Part shown: in pieces, positions 35,733 to 47,414 of the stretch
Layout: each line of letters starts with the position of its first letter
Position numbering within the stretch: the first letter of the stretch is position 1
Assembly: GCA_004123355.1 (NCBI GenBank)
Contig: SCHM01000001.1
Location: forward strand, 7,760,193-7,824,192
Source: Amphirosellinia nigrospora
Taxonomy: Eukaryota; Ascomycota; Sordariomycetes; Xylariales; Xylariaceae
Direction: 5' to 3'
Length of the DNA stretch: 64,000 bases
Notes under the pieces: generated by a model
The model's database searches: none
What the model saw: only the letters and a program-made list of their open reading frames with translations
What the model was told of the DNA's origin: nothing
Translations under genes and position numbers: made by a program

Positions 35733-36618
35733 GCAACCAACGAGTCCGGTCGATTCAGATCGCACTTTTTTCATGATGTCACGACAAATTCATCCAGTTC
35801 GCAGGTTTTTTTCTGGCCTGCTATTCTTCTGCACTTCTCCGCCACTATATTCTGAATAATGGAGTTGCTCTCATCGAATATTTCTGAAGGGGTTAATTAC
35901 TAGATATGTTGCGAAGGAGGCAACATGATCATTGTTCGATACGCAGGGCTGGGCTCTAGTTCATACTCGCCGAAATACTTCTTTTGTCAAAATTATTATC
36001 ACAATTGTAGAACACTTTCCAAAGCTGACGTCCTTTCGCCGCGCTAATTGGCGAGCTTGGTGTCATCACTAGCATAGGGAAGGAAGGAGTCAATGGTCGG
36101 CGTTCATAGTGTGTATATCAGACTTGTCATAGTGCGCCGCGAGGTTCGATGTTTACTTTTTATTTATAGAAGAAAAGTCCGTTTGGTGCTGCGATTGATC
36201 ATTATGCATTTTTTTCTATGGCCAAGCACTAATGTTGGTCTACCGGGTCTATCTCATACCTCTCGGTACTGACTGAACTCCTAACGCCGTCTTGTAGCTT
36301 TAGGCTATGTCTGACAATAACTTGGTAGGTTATACCAAAGTCCCCTGAAAAGTTCTTGGCCATCCATGGGTGACGGGAACCAGTGGTGTAGTAATGCAGA
36401 CTAGGTACGTTAGCTACTGCCTCTGTAGCGTCTTAGAATTCCCTTTACTAGGCCTCTTCACCAATGCCGTGCGAATGTGAATATGGCCAAGCCGTGACGC
36501 TCACTGCTGTTTTGTCGCTAGTTTCTATAAGAGTTGGGGTCTTCGCAGACTGGATACCACCGGCACTATAACAGGATTCTCCCGGGTCTTATACGGTTTG
36601 GCAGCCGTTAAAGTCACC
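35733..36618. other. Convergent intergenic between RAX1 and CSN7
   Basis: Presumed 3' UTRs and AT-rich spacer. No coding frame with a recognisable motif. Confidence 0.45.
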
Positions 36619-37600
36619 CTAAAGCTTTCGGCGACTGGCCCGCTTCTTGCCCGGGGCGCCCGCTGCCGAGCCCCCTGAGCCCCCTGCACTCTCCCCGTCG
36701 TCGTACTCTTCATCGTCGACGTCCATCGCCTCGTCGTCATCAGCGTTTGCCTCCAGACTGCCGCTACCCCGCTTACCGAACCGCTGGCCCCGCATCCCAG
36801 CCAAGGCCCGGTTCAACATGAGTCCGTGGCGGTGCGTGTGCACGCCCTGGTCCGAAGTCCGCTCCTCCTCGATTAATTTCGCCTGTTGCTCGGCCCACGC
36901 TTTCTTGTCGTTGTGCTGCTTGGCCGCGGCTGCGTTGATGTCTGCTATCTGTGCCTCGAGGTCCTCGAGCGTGGTGGAGCAGCGTGCCGACCACGCGCGC
37001 AACGCGTTCAGCATTGACGGGATCGCGCCCGGCGCTAGGTCTCGCAGTGGCGACACGGAGGAGATGTGTACGCGGGCGTTACGGGCGTCGAGCTGGGCGT
37101 CTACCAGGCCCGCGTAGACGGCGCTGACGACGAGGTCTTCGACGGCGCGGGCATTATGGAGACCGAGGCCCTGCTGTAGCGCGGCGTAGCTCAGGTTCTC
37201 CGGGCCCTTGGCGAGGGTGAGAAGGGATAGTTGGCGTAGCTTCAAGGCTTGGGCGTCGTTGAGGGCGGGAGGCTCCCTGATAATGTGAAGTAGTTGGCAT
37301 ATGTGCCATATGAAAAGATCTCGAGGAGCTTGAGGTAGGCGGCGTGGTCGGGTGATTGTGAGAGGGCTTGGATCTGCGGGTCTGGAGCAGCTCTGTGAAG
37401 ACGTATGTGTTGGGGTTGGATGTCGCTTGGGTTATTAGGTCAGCCGCCGCCCGGGGTGCGGTTGCTGATTTTGTCAAGGCGAGGAATGGCTGCAGCATAT
37501 AGCCGGTTAGTTACTCTGCCGGCGCAAGATAGATGGAGCTCTACGGGTATAATAAGTGCTCGCTCACCTCCAAGGCATTGAGGGCCTTCGTCTGCGCCAT
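36619..37600 (-). CDS. CSN7: COP9 signalosome subunit 7 (PCI domain)
   Basis: Structural subunit of the COP9 signalosome, which removes NEDD8 from cullins. Exons 37600-37568 (MAQTKALNALE) and 37489-36619, GT-AG intron. The PCI domain runs from PNTYVFTELLQTPQIQAL, through LKLLEIFSYGTYANYFTL, to RQLSLLTLAKGPENLSY and the winged-helix part ARAVEDLVVSAVYAGLVDAQ. A coiled-coil follows (TTLEDLEAQIADINAAAAKQ), then an acidic stretch and a basic tail KKRASRRKL. Two bases are missing, at GGG 37378-37380 and at CCC 37275-37277 (plus strand); adding both gives 301 aa. A similar PCI protein (eIF3m) is the main alternative, but length and tail favour CSN7. Confidence 0.82.
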
Positions 37601-39341
37601 CGTGATTTGAGTTCTGGCGTGCAAGACCGCCCGTAGTTGGCTACGCCGGGCTGGGGTCGGCCTCTCCACGGTCTAGGCTACGAGGCCACTGCTCAACTTT
37701 ACTGTGAATTGACAGCCTTGTGAAATGCAACCGTGGAGAAGCAGGAATGGCCTGAATGGCACCGATGACGGGTTGATCTGTGCCAACCTAGACAGGGTAT
37801 CGATGCGTACTAGGCGGATGGGCAAAACTTAAAACCAACACTTGGTCTAACGGATGTGGGTTGCTCTGGAGGGAGGGATGTCGTCTCTAACGAAGATACA
37901 GCAGACTAAGGTGGGCTGTAGGTGATGTTTCAATAACGGTATCACAATTGTTTGAGCTCCTACACTACTATCATTCCGTAACGCGGGGCTACTACCTGGT
38001 ACCTACTGGCCGCGCTAAAGTGGGCTAAAGTGGTTCTACCTAGTGTAAGCTACCCAGGCGTTAGGACCAATGATGTGGTGAACAAAACTCGTTGTTGATA
38101 CCGGCTGTTATTGGCGTACACTTCACTAGACAGCAGAGCAATTATCAAATAACTATGTAGAAAATGAAATATCTCACGCTAACAACTTACTTATATCTGA
38201 TAGCTTATTTTAGCAAAATGTCATTTCCTACAATACACTAACCTTACCACATCAGAACCCACCTATTACGGTTATATCCTGCAGGGAAAGCTTTACTGCG
38301 TTTCGCTTCAGACTGAATGCCGAAGAGGACACTCTAGCAGATAAATTGAGCTAACTGGGTACCGCCAATGTCGGCGCTTTTCTCAACACCCGTTTCATCC
38401 GAGTCAATTACCCGGAATATACTATAATCTCGTCCGCCTGCCCAGTCAAGGTCAATTAATCCACTCAAGACTACTTACCGTCAGCGCTGACGACACAATA
38501 TTCTCTTCCGGATAACCACGAGACCACAAGACCACAAGACCACAAGACCATAATCGCAAAGACGTGCCAGGAACACAACGTGTCCCCTCGGGCAACGACT
38601 AGGTAATAGCTTTACGAGTGGCACAGCGTGGCGCTTTGAATTACTGCATTGGGAAATATTGGTTGTAGCATACTACGTAAGGCTGGGGCTGGAACTTGTC
38701 CGTGCAGTAACCACCGGGGTAGAACAGCTGGTATTCGCGTACAGGTGTGCCAGGCCTTGCTTGCCTCCTTTACAGGTCTTAGTTCCGGGTCGCTTCGGAG
38801 AGAATTGCGTGGGAATACCAACCTTGGAAGTTCACGATTGTAGTTGGCTGCTGATTAAGAATGCCCCAGCGTGCCGGGGTCTCCCCTAGATTACAAACCC
38901 GTGAAAGAGAATAAACTGGGTCTTGGAATGTACCTGCACTGAGGCATTCTAGCGCGACACCACTAATCTGTAAGTACTAAAGGTACCCTGCCCAGACAGC
39001 GCATCTGACCATCCGACTCAATTCGGCTTCTAAGCGCTTGGTATTTCCCGCTCTCTCTATCTTGCGCTTCTCTTTCTCTTAAAACAACATTGTCAGCCAC
39101 CCGCCCAAGAGCTGGCCTCCTCTCCGGCGCCCTTTCTGGCTCTTCACCTGATTTAGTCACTGCATACTTCAGCGTCTCTCCATTGTTTCTGTAGACGTTG
39201 CCCCATTAAGTAATACCAGCCCATGATGCGGTACTTCGCATAGCTACCCGCGATCCGTACATACAATCTCAGTTATACCAGTCGTCCGTCTCCAATTCCG
39301 CCGATCATCCGCTGTCGCTCTTTCTTCCAGCTCGTTTCGCC
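37601..39341. other. Gene-free divergent spacer, CSN7 to CCC2
   Basis: 1.7 kb between two divergent genes. No coding frame with recognisable motifs. Contains a (GACCACAA)n minisatellite at about 38519-38550 and pyrimidine-rich DNA close to the CCC2 start (39040-39090), typical of fungal core promoters. Confidence 0.5.
38519..38550. repeat. (GACCACAA)n minisatellite
   Basis: Four direct copies of an 8-bp unit (GACCACAA, last copy ending GACCATAA) in the spacer upstream of the copper ATPase. Confidence 0.75.
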
Positions 39342-42300
39342 ATGGCACCGACATACGCCAAGGTCCCTCAGAGGGAGTCTTTGGACATTCCCACGAGTCC
39401 TTTGCCTGTTAGATGGGCCACAACGACTCTGAGAGTCGGGGGCATGACGTATGACACCTAGCGCTCCCATGAATTGAGTTGTCGCCTGTGAATAGGGGAA
39501 CTAACTGCCCGTAGATGCGGCTCTTGTACTTCGTCCGTTGAAGCTGGCTTCAAGGGAGTCCAAGGCGTCGGCAATGTGTCTGTCAGCTTAGTTATGGAAC
39601 GCGCCGTGATAATGCACGATCCACAACAAATTTCCGCCGATCAAATCAAAGATGTCATCGAGGACCGTGGTTTCGAAGCCGAAGTGCTTTCTACCGACAT
39701 ACCGTCATCGCCGATGATGCCGAAGCACGCTTCTGCGGAGTATAGGGAAGACGGCCCTGCTACTACTGTTACTACCATTGCTATCGAAGGTATGACTTGT
39801 GGCGCATGTACATCCGCTGTAGAAGGAGGGTTCGCGGATGTTAGCGGTGTCAAACATTTCAGCATATCGTTGTTGGCCGAGCGAGCAGTGATACAACATG
39901 ACGCTACACTTTTATCCGCCGACAAAATTGTCGAGATTATTGAAGATCGGGGGTTTGGCGCAACATTAATTGATAGCGAGGTGATCAAGCCGGGAAAAGA
40001 CGCCATATTCGGAGATGACGATTCGAAGCCATCCGTTGCAACAACTACAGTTGCCATCGAGGGAATGACTTGTGGCGCTTGCACCTCCGCAGTAGAAGGC
40101 GGATTTACTGGTTTAGATGGCATTTTACGATTCAATATCAGCTTATTAGCAGAGAGAGCCGTCATTACGCATGACCCTAGCAAGGTAACCCCGGAGAAGA
40201 TTGTGGAGATCATCGATGATAGAGGGTTCGATGCGAGGGTACTCTCCACCGTATTTGACTCGGCCGAACAGAGCACGTCGTCTTCGGCCCAGTTCAAAGT
40301 TTATGGAGATCCGGACGCAGCGGCCGCAAAAAGCATCGAAGAGGCTCTGTTAGCTCTGCCCGGTGTCAGTTCGGCCAAGCTGACCCTTGCTACTTCGAGG
40401 CTCAATGTATCACACCAACCCGGCCTCACTGGCCTTCGCACAATTGTCGAAACCGTCGAGAGTTTAGGTTTCAACGCCCTAGTTGCCGACAACGACGACA
40501 ATAATGCACAGCTGGAGTCTTTGGCGAAAACGAGGGAGATTCAAGAATGGCGAAGAGCATTTCAGGTATCGGTAGCATTTGCCCTTCCAGTTTTGTTCAT
40601 TGGCATGATATTCCCAATGCTCCTTCCCATTTTGGACTTTGGCGGCCTAGAACTTCTCCCTGGCCTATTCCTTGGTGATGTTGTTTGCTTAGTTTTAACG
40701 ATACCCGTTCAATTCGGCATAGGAAAGCGTTTTTACACTTCAGCATACAAATCCCTCAAACACGGATCTCCAACGATGGATGTTCTGGTTGTTTTAGGTA
40801 CATCTTCGGCCTTCTTTTTCAGTGTATTTGCCATGGGTATTTCAATCTGTTTCCCACCACACTCGCGACCTAGCACTATTTTCGATACAAGCACAATGTT
40901 GATCACGTTCATCACACTTGGACGATTCTTGGAAAATCGGGCGAAAGGTCAAACATCATCAGCGCTCTCGAGACTCATGTCACTAGCACCATCCATGGCC
41001 ACCGTCTACGCGGATCCGATTGCAGCAGCAAAGGCCGCTGAAGCGTGGGATTCCGAGCCCGCTTCAGAAGACACCAAGACAACTGCGCAAGAGGGCAATG
41101 CAACCGAGGAGAAAGTGATACCTACCGAACTCATCTCTGTGGGTGATATTGTCATTATCCGCCCTGGAGATAAAATTCCTGCCGATGGAACCATTATTCA
41201 GGGTGAAACATATGTTGACGAAAGCATGGTCACTGGAGAAGCTATACCAGTCCAAAAGAAGAAAGGGAGCAATGTCATTGGCGGAACAGTCAATGGTCAC
41301 GGGCGAGTTGATTTCCGCGTTACGAGAGCCGGCCGAGACACACAACTTAGTCAAATCGTCAAGCTAGTTCAAGATGCCCAAACAACTCGAGCACCTATCC
41401 AACGGCTTGCCGATACATTGGCCGGCATCTTTGTACCCACAATTCTTATTCTTGGCATTTTAACCTTCATCGTTTGGATGATCCTCAGTCATGCTCTGAA
41501 GGACCCACCGAAGATATTCCTCGAGGAGAAGAGCGGCGGTAAGCTGTTCGTCTGTGTCAAGCTTTGCATTTCCGTAATAGTTTTTGCTTGCCCTTGTGCT
41601 TTGGGCTTGGCAACTCCCACAGCGGTCATGGTCGGTACGGGAGTCGGTGCGGAGAACGGAATACTCGTCAAAGGTGGCGCGGCCCTTGGAGACCAGCACC
41701 AAGATAACACAGGTGGTGCTCGACAAGACAGGAACCATCACACATGGTAAGATGAGTGTGGCCGTTGCCAAACTACCACCTCTTTGGCAAGAAAATGAAT
41801 GGCGTCGACGACTATGGTGGACTATCGTAGGACTAGCCGAGACTGGTAGCGAACACCCAATCGGCAAGGCCATTCTAAGGGCTGCTCGTTCGGAGATTGG
41901 TCTTGATTATGAAGGCACCATCGAAGGCAGCATTGGCGATTTTAGAGCAGCTGTCGGACGAGGTGTCAGTGCTACCGTCGAGCCAGCAACAAGCGCCGAA
42001 CGCACGCGTTACAATGTTTTGATTGGAAGCGTGCGTTTCCTTCGCGAGAGCAGCGTCGATGTACCGGAGACCGCCGTGGAAGATTCAGAGGAAATCAACT
42101 CGAAGGCGAATACTTCTAGCAAATCTTCTGCATCTGCTGGAACTACGAACATCTTCATTGCTATTGGTGGCACTTACGCTGGTCATCTCTGTCTCGCGGA
42201 TACCATCAAAGATGGCGCAGCTGTGGCAATTGCCGGTCTACATCGCATGGGAATCAAAACGGCTATCGTCACTGGCGATCAGCGGTCGACTGCCTTGGCC

Positions 42301-42938
42301 GTAGCCTCCCAGGTTGGCATTGCCGCTGAGGACGTCTTCGCGGGCGTGTCCCCTGATCAGAAGCAAGAAATAATTCTCCAACTTAAGGAGAAGGGAGAAT
42401 GCGTTGCTATGGTCGGTGACGGTATTAACGACTCACCTGCATTAGCTACAGCTGATGTTGGTATTGCCATGGCAAGTGGAACGATGTTGCTATGGAAGCC
42501 GCTGATGTTGTCTTGATGCGTCCCAATCAGTTGATGGATGTCCCGGCAGCATTGTGCCTGGCACGCAGCATCTTCGCTCGTATCAAGCTCAACCTTGCAT
42601 GGGCATGTGTTTATAACCTGATAGGGCTGCCCTTTGCTATGGGCATATTCCTCCCTCTTGGCTTTCATCTCCATCCTTTAGCTGCTGGTGCCGCCATGGC
42701 TACTAGCAGCGTCAGCGTTGTTGTGAGCTCCTTACTTCTTAAATTCTGGAAGCGACCTGGTTGGATGGATGAAGCCCTTCTCGCGGAGAAGGGCGGCGTC
42801 AAGAGGCGTGGACGCGGTTGGGGTCTCGACAGAGTTGTCAGTCGGACGCAGGACCTCGTCGGCTCTCTATTCGGCAGGAGATCTCAGAAGGGAGAAGGTT
42901 ACGTACCTTTAGCCACTTTAGATCATGCGGATGCATGA
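39342..42938 (+). CDS. CCC2: Copper-transporting P1B-type ATPase
   Basis: Pumps Cu(I) into the secretory pathway for loading cuproenzymes such as ferroxidases and laccases. Exons 39342-39448 and 39515-42938 (66-nt GT-AG intron inside the first metal-binding motif). Three heavy-metal domains carry intact motifs: GMTCGSC (about residues 34-40), GMTCGAC (about 130) and GMTCGAC (about 222). A fourth HMA-like repeat at about 310-370 has lost its cysteines. Catalytic part: TGEAIPV, CPCALG (Cu site in membrane), DKTGTITHG, SEHPIGKAI, GDGINDSPAL. The frame gains one G near 41688-41689 (GGAAL to ETSTK) and loses one base near 42482 (ASGT to VAMEAADVV), so the two cancel; corrected length 1176 aa. Confidence 0.95.
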
Positions 42939-43513
42939 GGTCTAAATTGAGCGTGCTAGTCATCACGATGAATGGTGTGATGTGGAGGGTGTTGTTGGCA
43001 TAGTTGAACCCCAATTTCCATTTACCTGGGGATAAAATTCCATTTTGTATATACCAATCGTAACTTAAATACCTATCACGCATTCAAATATTATCCGCTT
43101 TGAGCATAGCACTAATATATTGTATTCATTATCGCCAAGTTGCATTGAACTCTGAGCTGAAATACATTAATACGAAAATACGCCGGGTACTTACCTTTCT
43201 CAGGTTAAATCCAATTCCACCCTTGTTACACATGACTAGATGGAAGCCAACGTCATGAGCCACTGATCGTTATTTAGAGGGAGCAAAATTCCGAGGCGCA
43301 TGTATTCTACCTTGAAATACCTACTTAAAGGATAAAACCTATCTCTTATTATTACACAATAAAGAAACCCAATTGCTCCTGCTTGGTACCAAGGTACTTT
43401 ACCATCCAGCCAAGCTCGCCAAGCTTCCAACCTAGAATACCTAACCAAGAATCTCAACTACTCTACTCGCATCTATCCAAACCTAATCCTCAATTCCAAT
43501 TAACAGAATCACC
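42939..43513. other. Intergenic between CCC2 and the unknown membrane protein
   Basis: CCC2 3' UTR and promoter of the next gene, AT-rich. A near-palindromic GGTACCAAGGTAC lies at about 43385-43397. No gene seen. Confidence 0.45.
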
Positions 43514-44386
43514 ATGGGCATCCATAATCCCCTCGCGATATCGTGGAGTTCCTCCACAAAGGGAAATCTACCCTTAGCTTTGCTAGCTGCTGCGCCCATC
43601 GTGCTCCCCGCCGCATACATGGCGTACGTCCTAGCGCAAGGCGCACGACGGACTACCGCTTCAGCTAGCATCACGCCCCCAGACCCGATTGTAGGCAAAC
43701 AATCAAGAGATAACGAAGCAAGCGGCGAAGGGAGAGGTGATACGTCGGCTATCCCGCCCAGGGTCCTCGCTGAGCTGGACGATTACGTCATCGCGAGGGA
43801 GCGCGTCGTCTCAGAGGCCGTGCCGCTGGGGTGTATCCCTCCGGACCTGCGCCCGGCGGGAGAGGCTGATGAAGGCGAGGGGGAGAGCTATGGCGGGAGG
43901 GGACTCTTGGAGACTTATTTGGCTACTACTATGCGCATGTTCACGTGGACGCCGCAGGCCTTCGTCATGAAATCTATGGTCTCGCGACTCCCCGCCGGCG
44001 TGGCGCTCGCGGCGACTTTCTCGGCGGCGTATCTGGACGCGTGTGCCTTTACGGCTGGGGATCGGGTGTGTGGTGTGTATGCTGTTCGCGAACGTGTCCG
44101 CGGTGGGAAAGGGGAGAGGGTATTTCTTGACCTGAGTCCGCCCGGAGGTTGGAAGGGGCCTGTCGTTAGCGGGGTGTTGGATTGTGGGTTTGTTGTTGAG
44201 GAGAAGGGGGGTGAGAGTTTTGTGAGGTTCGTCAATGAGACTGTGATGTGGAGGAGGAGGAAGGATGGGAAACCTACTCTGCTTGAGGGCTCGGTTTCGA
44301 GGTGGTTGCATACGCTTATGATTGGGTGGATGATGGTTAGGGGTGTTGAGGCTGTTACTGGTCGGACTAAGCCGAAAATGACTTGA
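43514..44386 (+). CDS. Hypothetical protein with N-terminal membrane helix
   Basis: Single-exon, unbroken, 290 aa. The ATG at 43514 sits in an ACCATGG context. A hydrophobic segment at about 20-45 (LALLAAAPIVLPAAYMAYVL) is a likely membrane anchor. The middle (ETYLATTMRMFTWTPQAFVM) and the C-terminal half (GDRVCGVYAVRERVRG, FVRFVNETVMWRRRKDGKP) look globular. I do not recognise a family. The last part, GWKGPVVSGVLDCGFVVEE, suggests a beta-rich fold. GC-rich coding in contrast to its AT-rich flanks supports a real gene. Confidence 0.7.
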   Translation: MGIHNPLAISWSSSTKGNLPLALLAAAPIVLPAAYMAYVLAQGARRTTASASITPPDPIVGKQSRDNEASGEGRGDTSAIPPRVLAELDDYVIARERVVSEAVPLGCIPPDLRPAGEADEGEGESYGGRGLLETYLATTMRMFTWTPQAFVMKSMVSRLPAGVALAATFSAAYLDACAFTAGDRVCGVYAVRERVRGGKGERVFLDLSPPGGWKGPVVSGVLDCGFVVEEKGGESFVRFVNETVMWRRRKDGKPTLLEGSVSRWLHTLMIGWMMVRGVEAVTGRTKPKMT

Positions 44387-46865
44387 TCTGGTCGAGGTTC
44401 AGGTTTTGTTTGAGTTAGAGTTAGGTGTACAGTGATTGATACCCATTTATACGACGATGATGGACAGCGGAGGCTGTAGGAATATTGTTGAATTAGGAAC
44501 ACCACTCCCCAGTATAGTAATATCTGTTGCGATGTCTGTTAACTTATGCTGGGCTATGAATAGGGGGCGCTTCCGTCATGCGTATACTTATGTAAAGAAT
44601 GTAGGCATCTCGCTTCTATAAGGAAAAAATCCAACAAGTAGCTTCAAAGAGAATATCATCAAACTTGTAGTTCGATATTATAATAGATTACATACGGCTT
44701 CTGCCGTATTGTTCGCAAAGTGACATATATCTAGAGAACCGCCCGACGCGTTTTAGGTAGCGGGATGCTGGATAGTTAGTATGGAATTCGATAGGGACCT
44801 ATCTTGGCCTCGGCGCGAAACCGACTGCGAGTAGTATTATTAGTCCTTTTAGGCAAGAAGTTACAGTTCTTTTGTGATACTTTGCGGGGACGGTAAAACT
44901 GAAGGGTAGATGGATTGACGTCTCGGGCGTGTTCCGCGGGGATTGAGCAGTACCCAGGCGAAGCCAAAGCAGTGACTGTCATGTCGACAGTCCATCTAGC
45001 AACCTATTATGCAAAATGTTGAAACTCGCCCATCTCGTCCTGAATCTTCTGATGCCGGGAAAGTAGTCATAGGTCTCATCTGGCTGGCCTCGCCGATTAT
45101 CATATAATGGTGGAGTCATGGCCATCTATACCAATGTAAAGAGATGTGCGCGTACCGGAGAAGTATTCTTAAATAACAGTATTTCAAGCAATTATCACCT
45201 CACTCCCTTAATATGCGTCCTACATAATCGTTAGCCGAAATATGTGCAATCAGAGGGAAGACAAACAAGAGAGGGAAGAACTATGTTATACTATGTTATA
45301 CTATGTTATACTATATTGTCAAACACTAGCTGGGACACCGAATTAGCGCTATTGTGTTCTCATTGGTAATTTCGTCTGATCCTTAAGGTACACAGAGCGC
45401 AATGGCTCGTGTCCTGAAGGCTCGACTATGGTTCAGGATAAATAATATCTAGCTAGCTCAGCACACGATGCATCGGACCCCATTGGCCAAGTCTCAGGAC
45501 TGTTGCTAAAAAACACAATTGATAGAAAGGCTGCCATGAAGCTTCCCTCTAGAACCATCCTACTTTCCACCAGTTCGGCTAGAAATGTTTTTTGGACACT
45601 GACGATGGCACCGAGTCCCCCGTTCCGGTAACAATGTTGTCGTCGGCTGGCACGGTGCCCGCGGGGTTATCGGCGGCGGTATTCAAAGATGTGTCACCGA
45701 GGTCGTTACGGGCTTGTGTCGGTGCCGTTGACGGGATTATGTTCATTCTTCCAGCGTCGCCGGGAACTACCCATGTCGGATTTATTAGTCCAGATTATCA
45801 AGGGCCCTTACCATACACAGGAAAGAGGTCTCAGTATACGCAAGAAGAAGTAAGACGTACTCTTAGTGCCGTCCTTGGCCATTTCGCTCAGATCACCGCC
45901 CTTGTGGGGGTCTTGGTTGGAAGTGCTCGACATTGTTCGTAGTTTGATTGTTCCTGTAATTGTAGAGGCACGTAGGGAGCTAGGAAGGAAAAATTGGTTG
46001 TGGCGACCTAGACGGAGTTGGATGTGATGATTTTGATATTCTTTGAAATGGTTTCAACATTCTCTGCTTCGTCGAGTTATTTGTTATCTAGGTTTTGGCA
46101 GGCAGGTGATGTCATTTATGTGATGTCACGACTATGTCATATGTAACGTGGGAGAACCAATTCGGCAAAAGCTCAACATTATAAACCTTGAAAGCATCAA
46201 GTTACATGTAGGGATGGATGTATATGAATCTATCTTGAAAAGCATACATTGGCACTTCCAAGTCCCGAAATGTTCTTAGCTGGGTACTAAGTCAATGCAG
46301 GTGGACGACTAGAGTTAGCCAAAAAGGGGTAAGTTTATATGTACAGGGAAAGGTGTTAGGCGCTCTCAGGGGCAGACCACCTTACCCTATTTTCATAGAG
46401 CTTCACCTTGGGCTACCACCTGATTTTTACTTAAAGTTTCTATTCTATCGTGAGTTTACGGATATATTTAAGCGATTAATTCTAGCTACTTATTTAACCC
46501 GTATAGTCCTGCTTACTTCGTTGCTAAGGTCATGGCTCATGCGAGGCTTCACCGGCCAGCCACAGCTGATAGTAGTAAGATTCGGCTAGATTCATAAAAA
46601 GACGGTCCTTGATTGTTTGTATTTATACCTGTTCAAACTTGCTGATAGATACCGATGAATTGATGCAATGCACGTGTCTGGGACAGGGGGCTGTGGGTAG
46701 AAAAAATCCTGGTCGGTGATTTCGATAGTGTAAGGTGAGAGAGTTTACGTAAATATGCCGAGTTTTGATACGATTATATTGTAGAGCCTAGCCTCACATT
46801 CATTTTGGCAGACTACATATCACCGAATACATTCATAAGACCTTGGGTGTGGGAAATCCCGTGGG
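44387..46865. other. Gene-poor accessory stretch
   Basis: No gene confidently supported over 2.5 kb. An open frame at 45592-45942 (116 codons) and the reverse frame over the same bases (PTQARNDLGDTSLNTAADNP) both look weakly protein-like, so neither is called. A 78-codon frame at 46353-46589 may be part of an old repeat. A 10-bp tandem repeat sits at 45281-45317. Confidence 0.45.
45281..45317. repeat. (CTATGTTATA)n tandem repeat
   Basis: Three perfect 10-bp copies and a partial fourth (CTATATT). No gene nearby. Confidence 0.8.
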
Positions 46866-47129
46866 TCAATCCTCGTTGGATCTTTCCTGCCCTTTCCCCT
46901 TGAAGTCAAAGTACCAGAGTCTCTTAGCCATCACGAGGCTCACCTCTATGTATGTTATTGACTTGCCTATACACGAACGGGAGCCGGTAATAAACAGAAT
47001 AGATGCCTTCTGCATCTTCTCGCGCGACGTATGTTGTTCCGGTGCCTCGGGCGTGTCCGAGTCGAACCATCGCTCCAGGTTGATCAGAGGGTTTAGATTC
47101 CCTTTTTTCGTATTTCTTGATCCGTACAA
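46866..47129 (-). pseudogene. Cytochrome P450 relic (haem-binding end)
   Basis: Minus-strand frame of about 87 codons. It contains NLERWFDSDTPEAPEQHTS, then ITGSRSCIGKSITYIEVSL and AKRLWYFDF, the C-terminal haem-ligand block of a fungal P450 (FxxGxRxCxG). The Phe-x-x-Gly of the canonical motif reads FITGSRSCIGKS, so the Cys ligand is kept. No upstream part (I-helix, ExxR) is present next to it, and a stop ends the frame soon after the block. This is a truncated remnant, about 285 bp from the FAD oxidoreductase 3' end. It is not part of the CYP505 gene in this window, whose haem motif differs. Confidence 0.7.
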
Positions 47130-47414
47130 CTAAGCCCGATATTATCACTCCGCAGAAATATAGCTATCATAGCGTTAAAACATTTCTACACGTGGTCTAA
47201 CTTTAGCTGGATTAAAATAGAGTTATGTACCTAGGTACCCGTAGTGGAATTGCTATATCTCCTATCTATATTTTTCAGATAATAATCTGTAATTTATTCA
47301 CAGAAGTCGACTCGTTCTGTATAGTTAAATAACATTAAGTAATAACAAGTCTTAATTCTAGGGCTCAAATTCTTCCAGCTATGTTCCTCATGCTTGTTCT
47401 AGAGCTAAGTAGGT

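Noticed and set aside
45592-45942. 116-codon frame
   Set aside because: The reverse strand reads equally protein-like over the same bases, so neither strand can be preferred.
46353-46589. 78-codon hydrophobic frame
   Set aside because: May be part of an old repeat; no second copy or motif found in the window.
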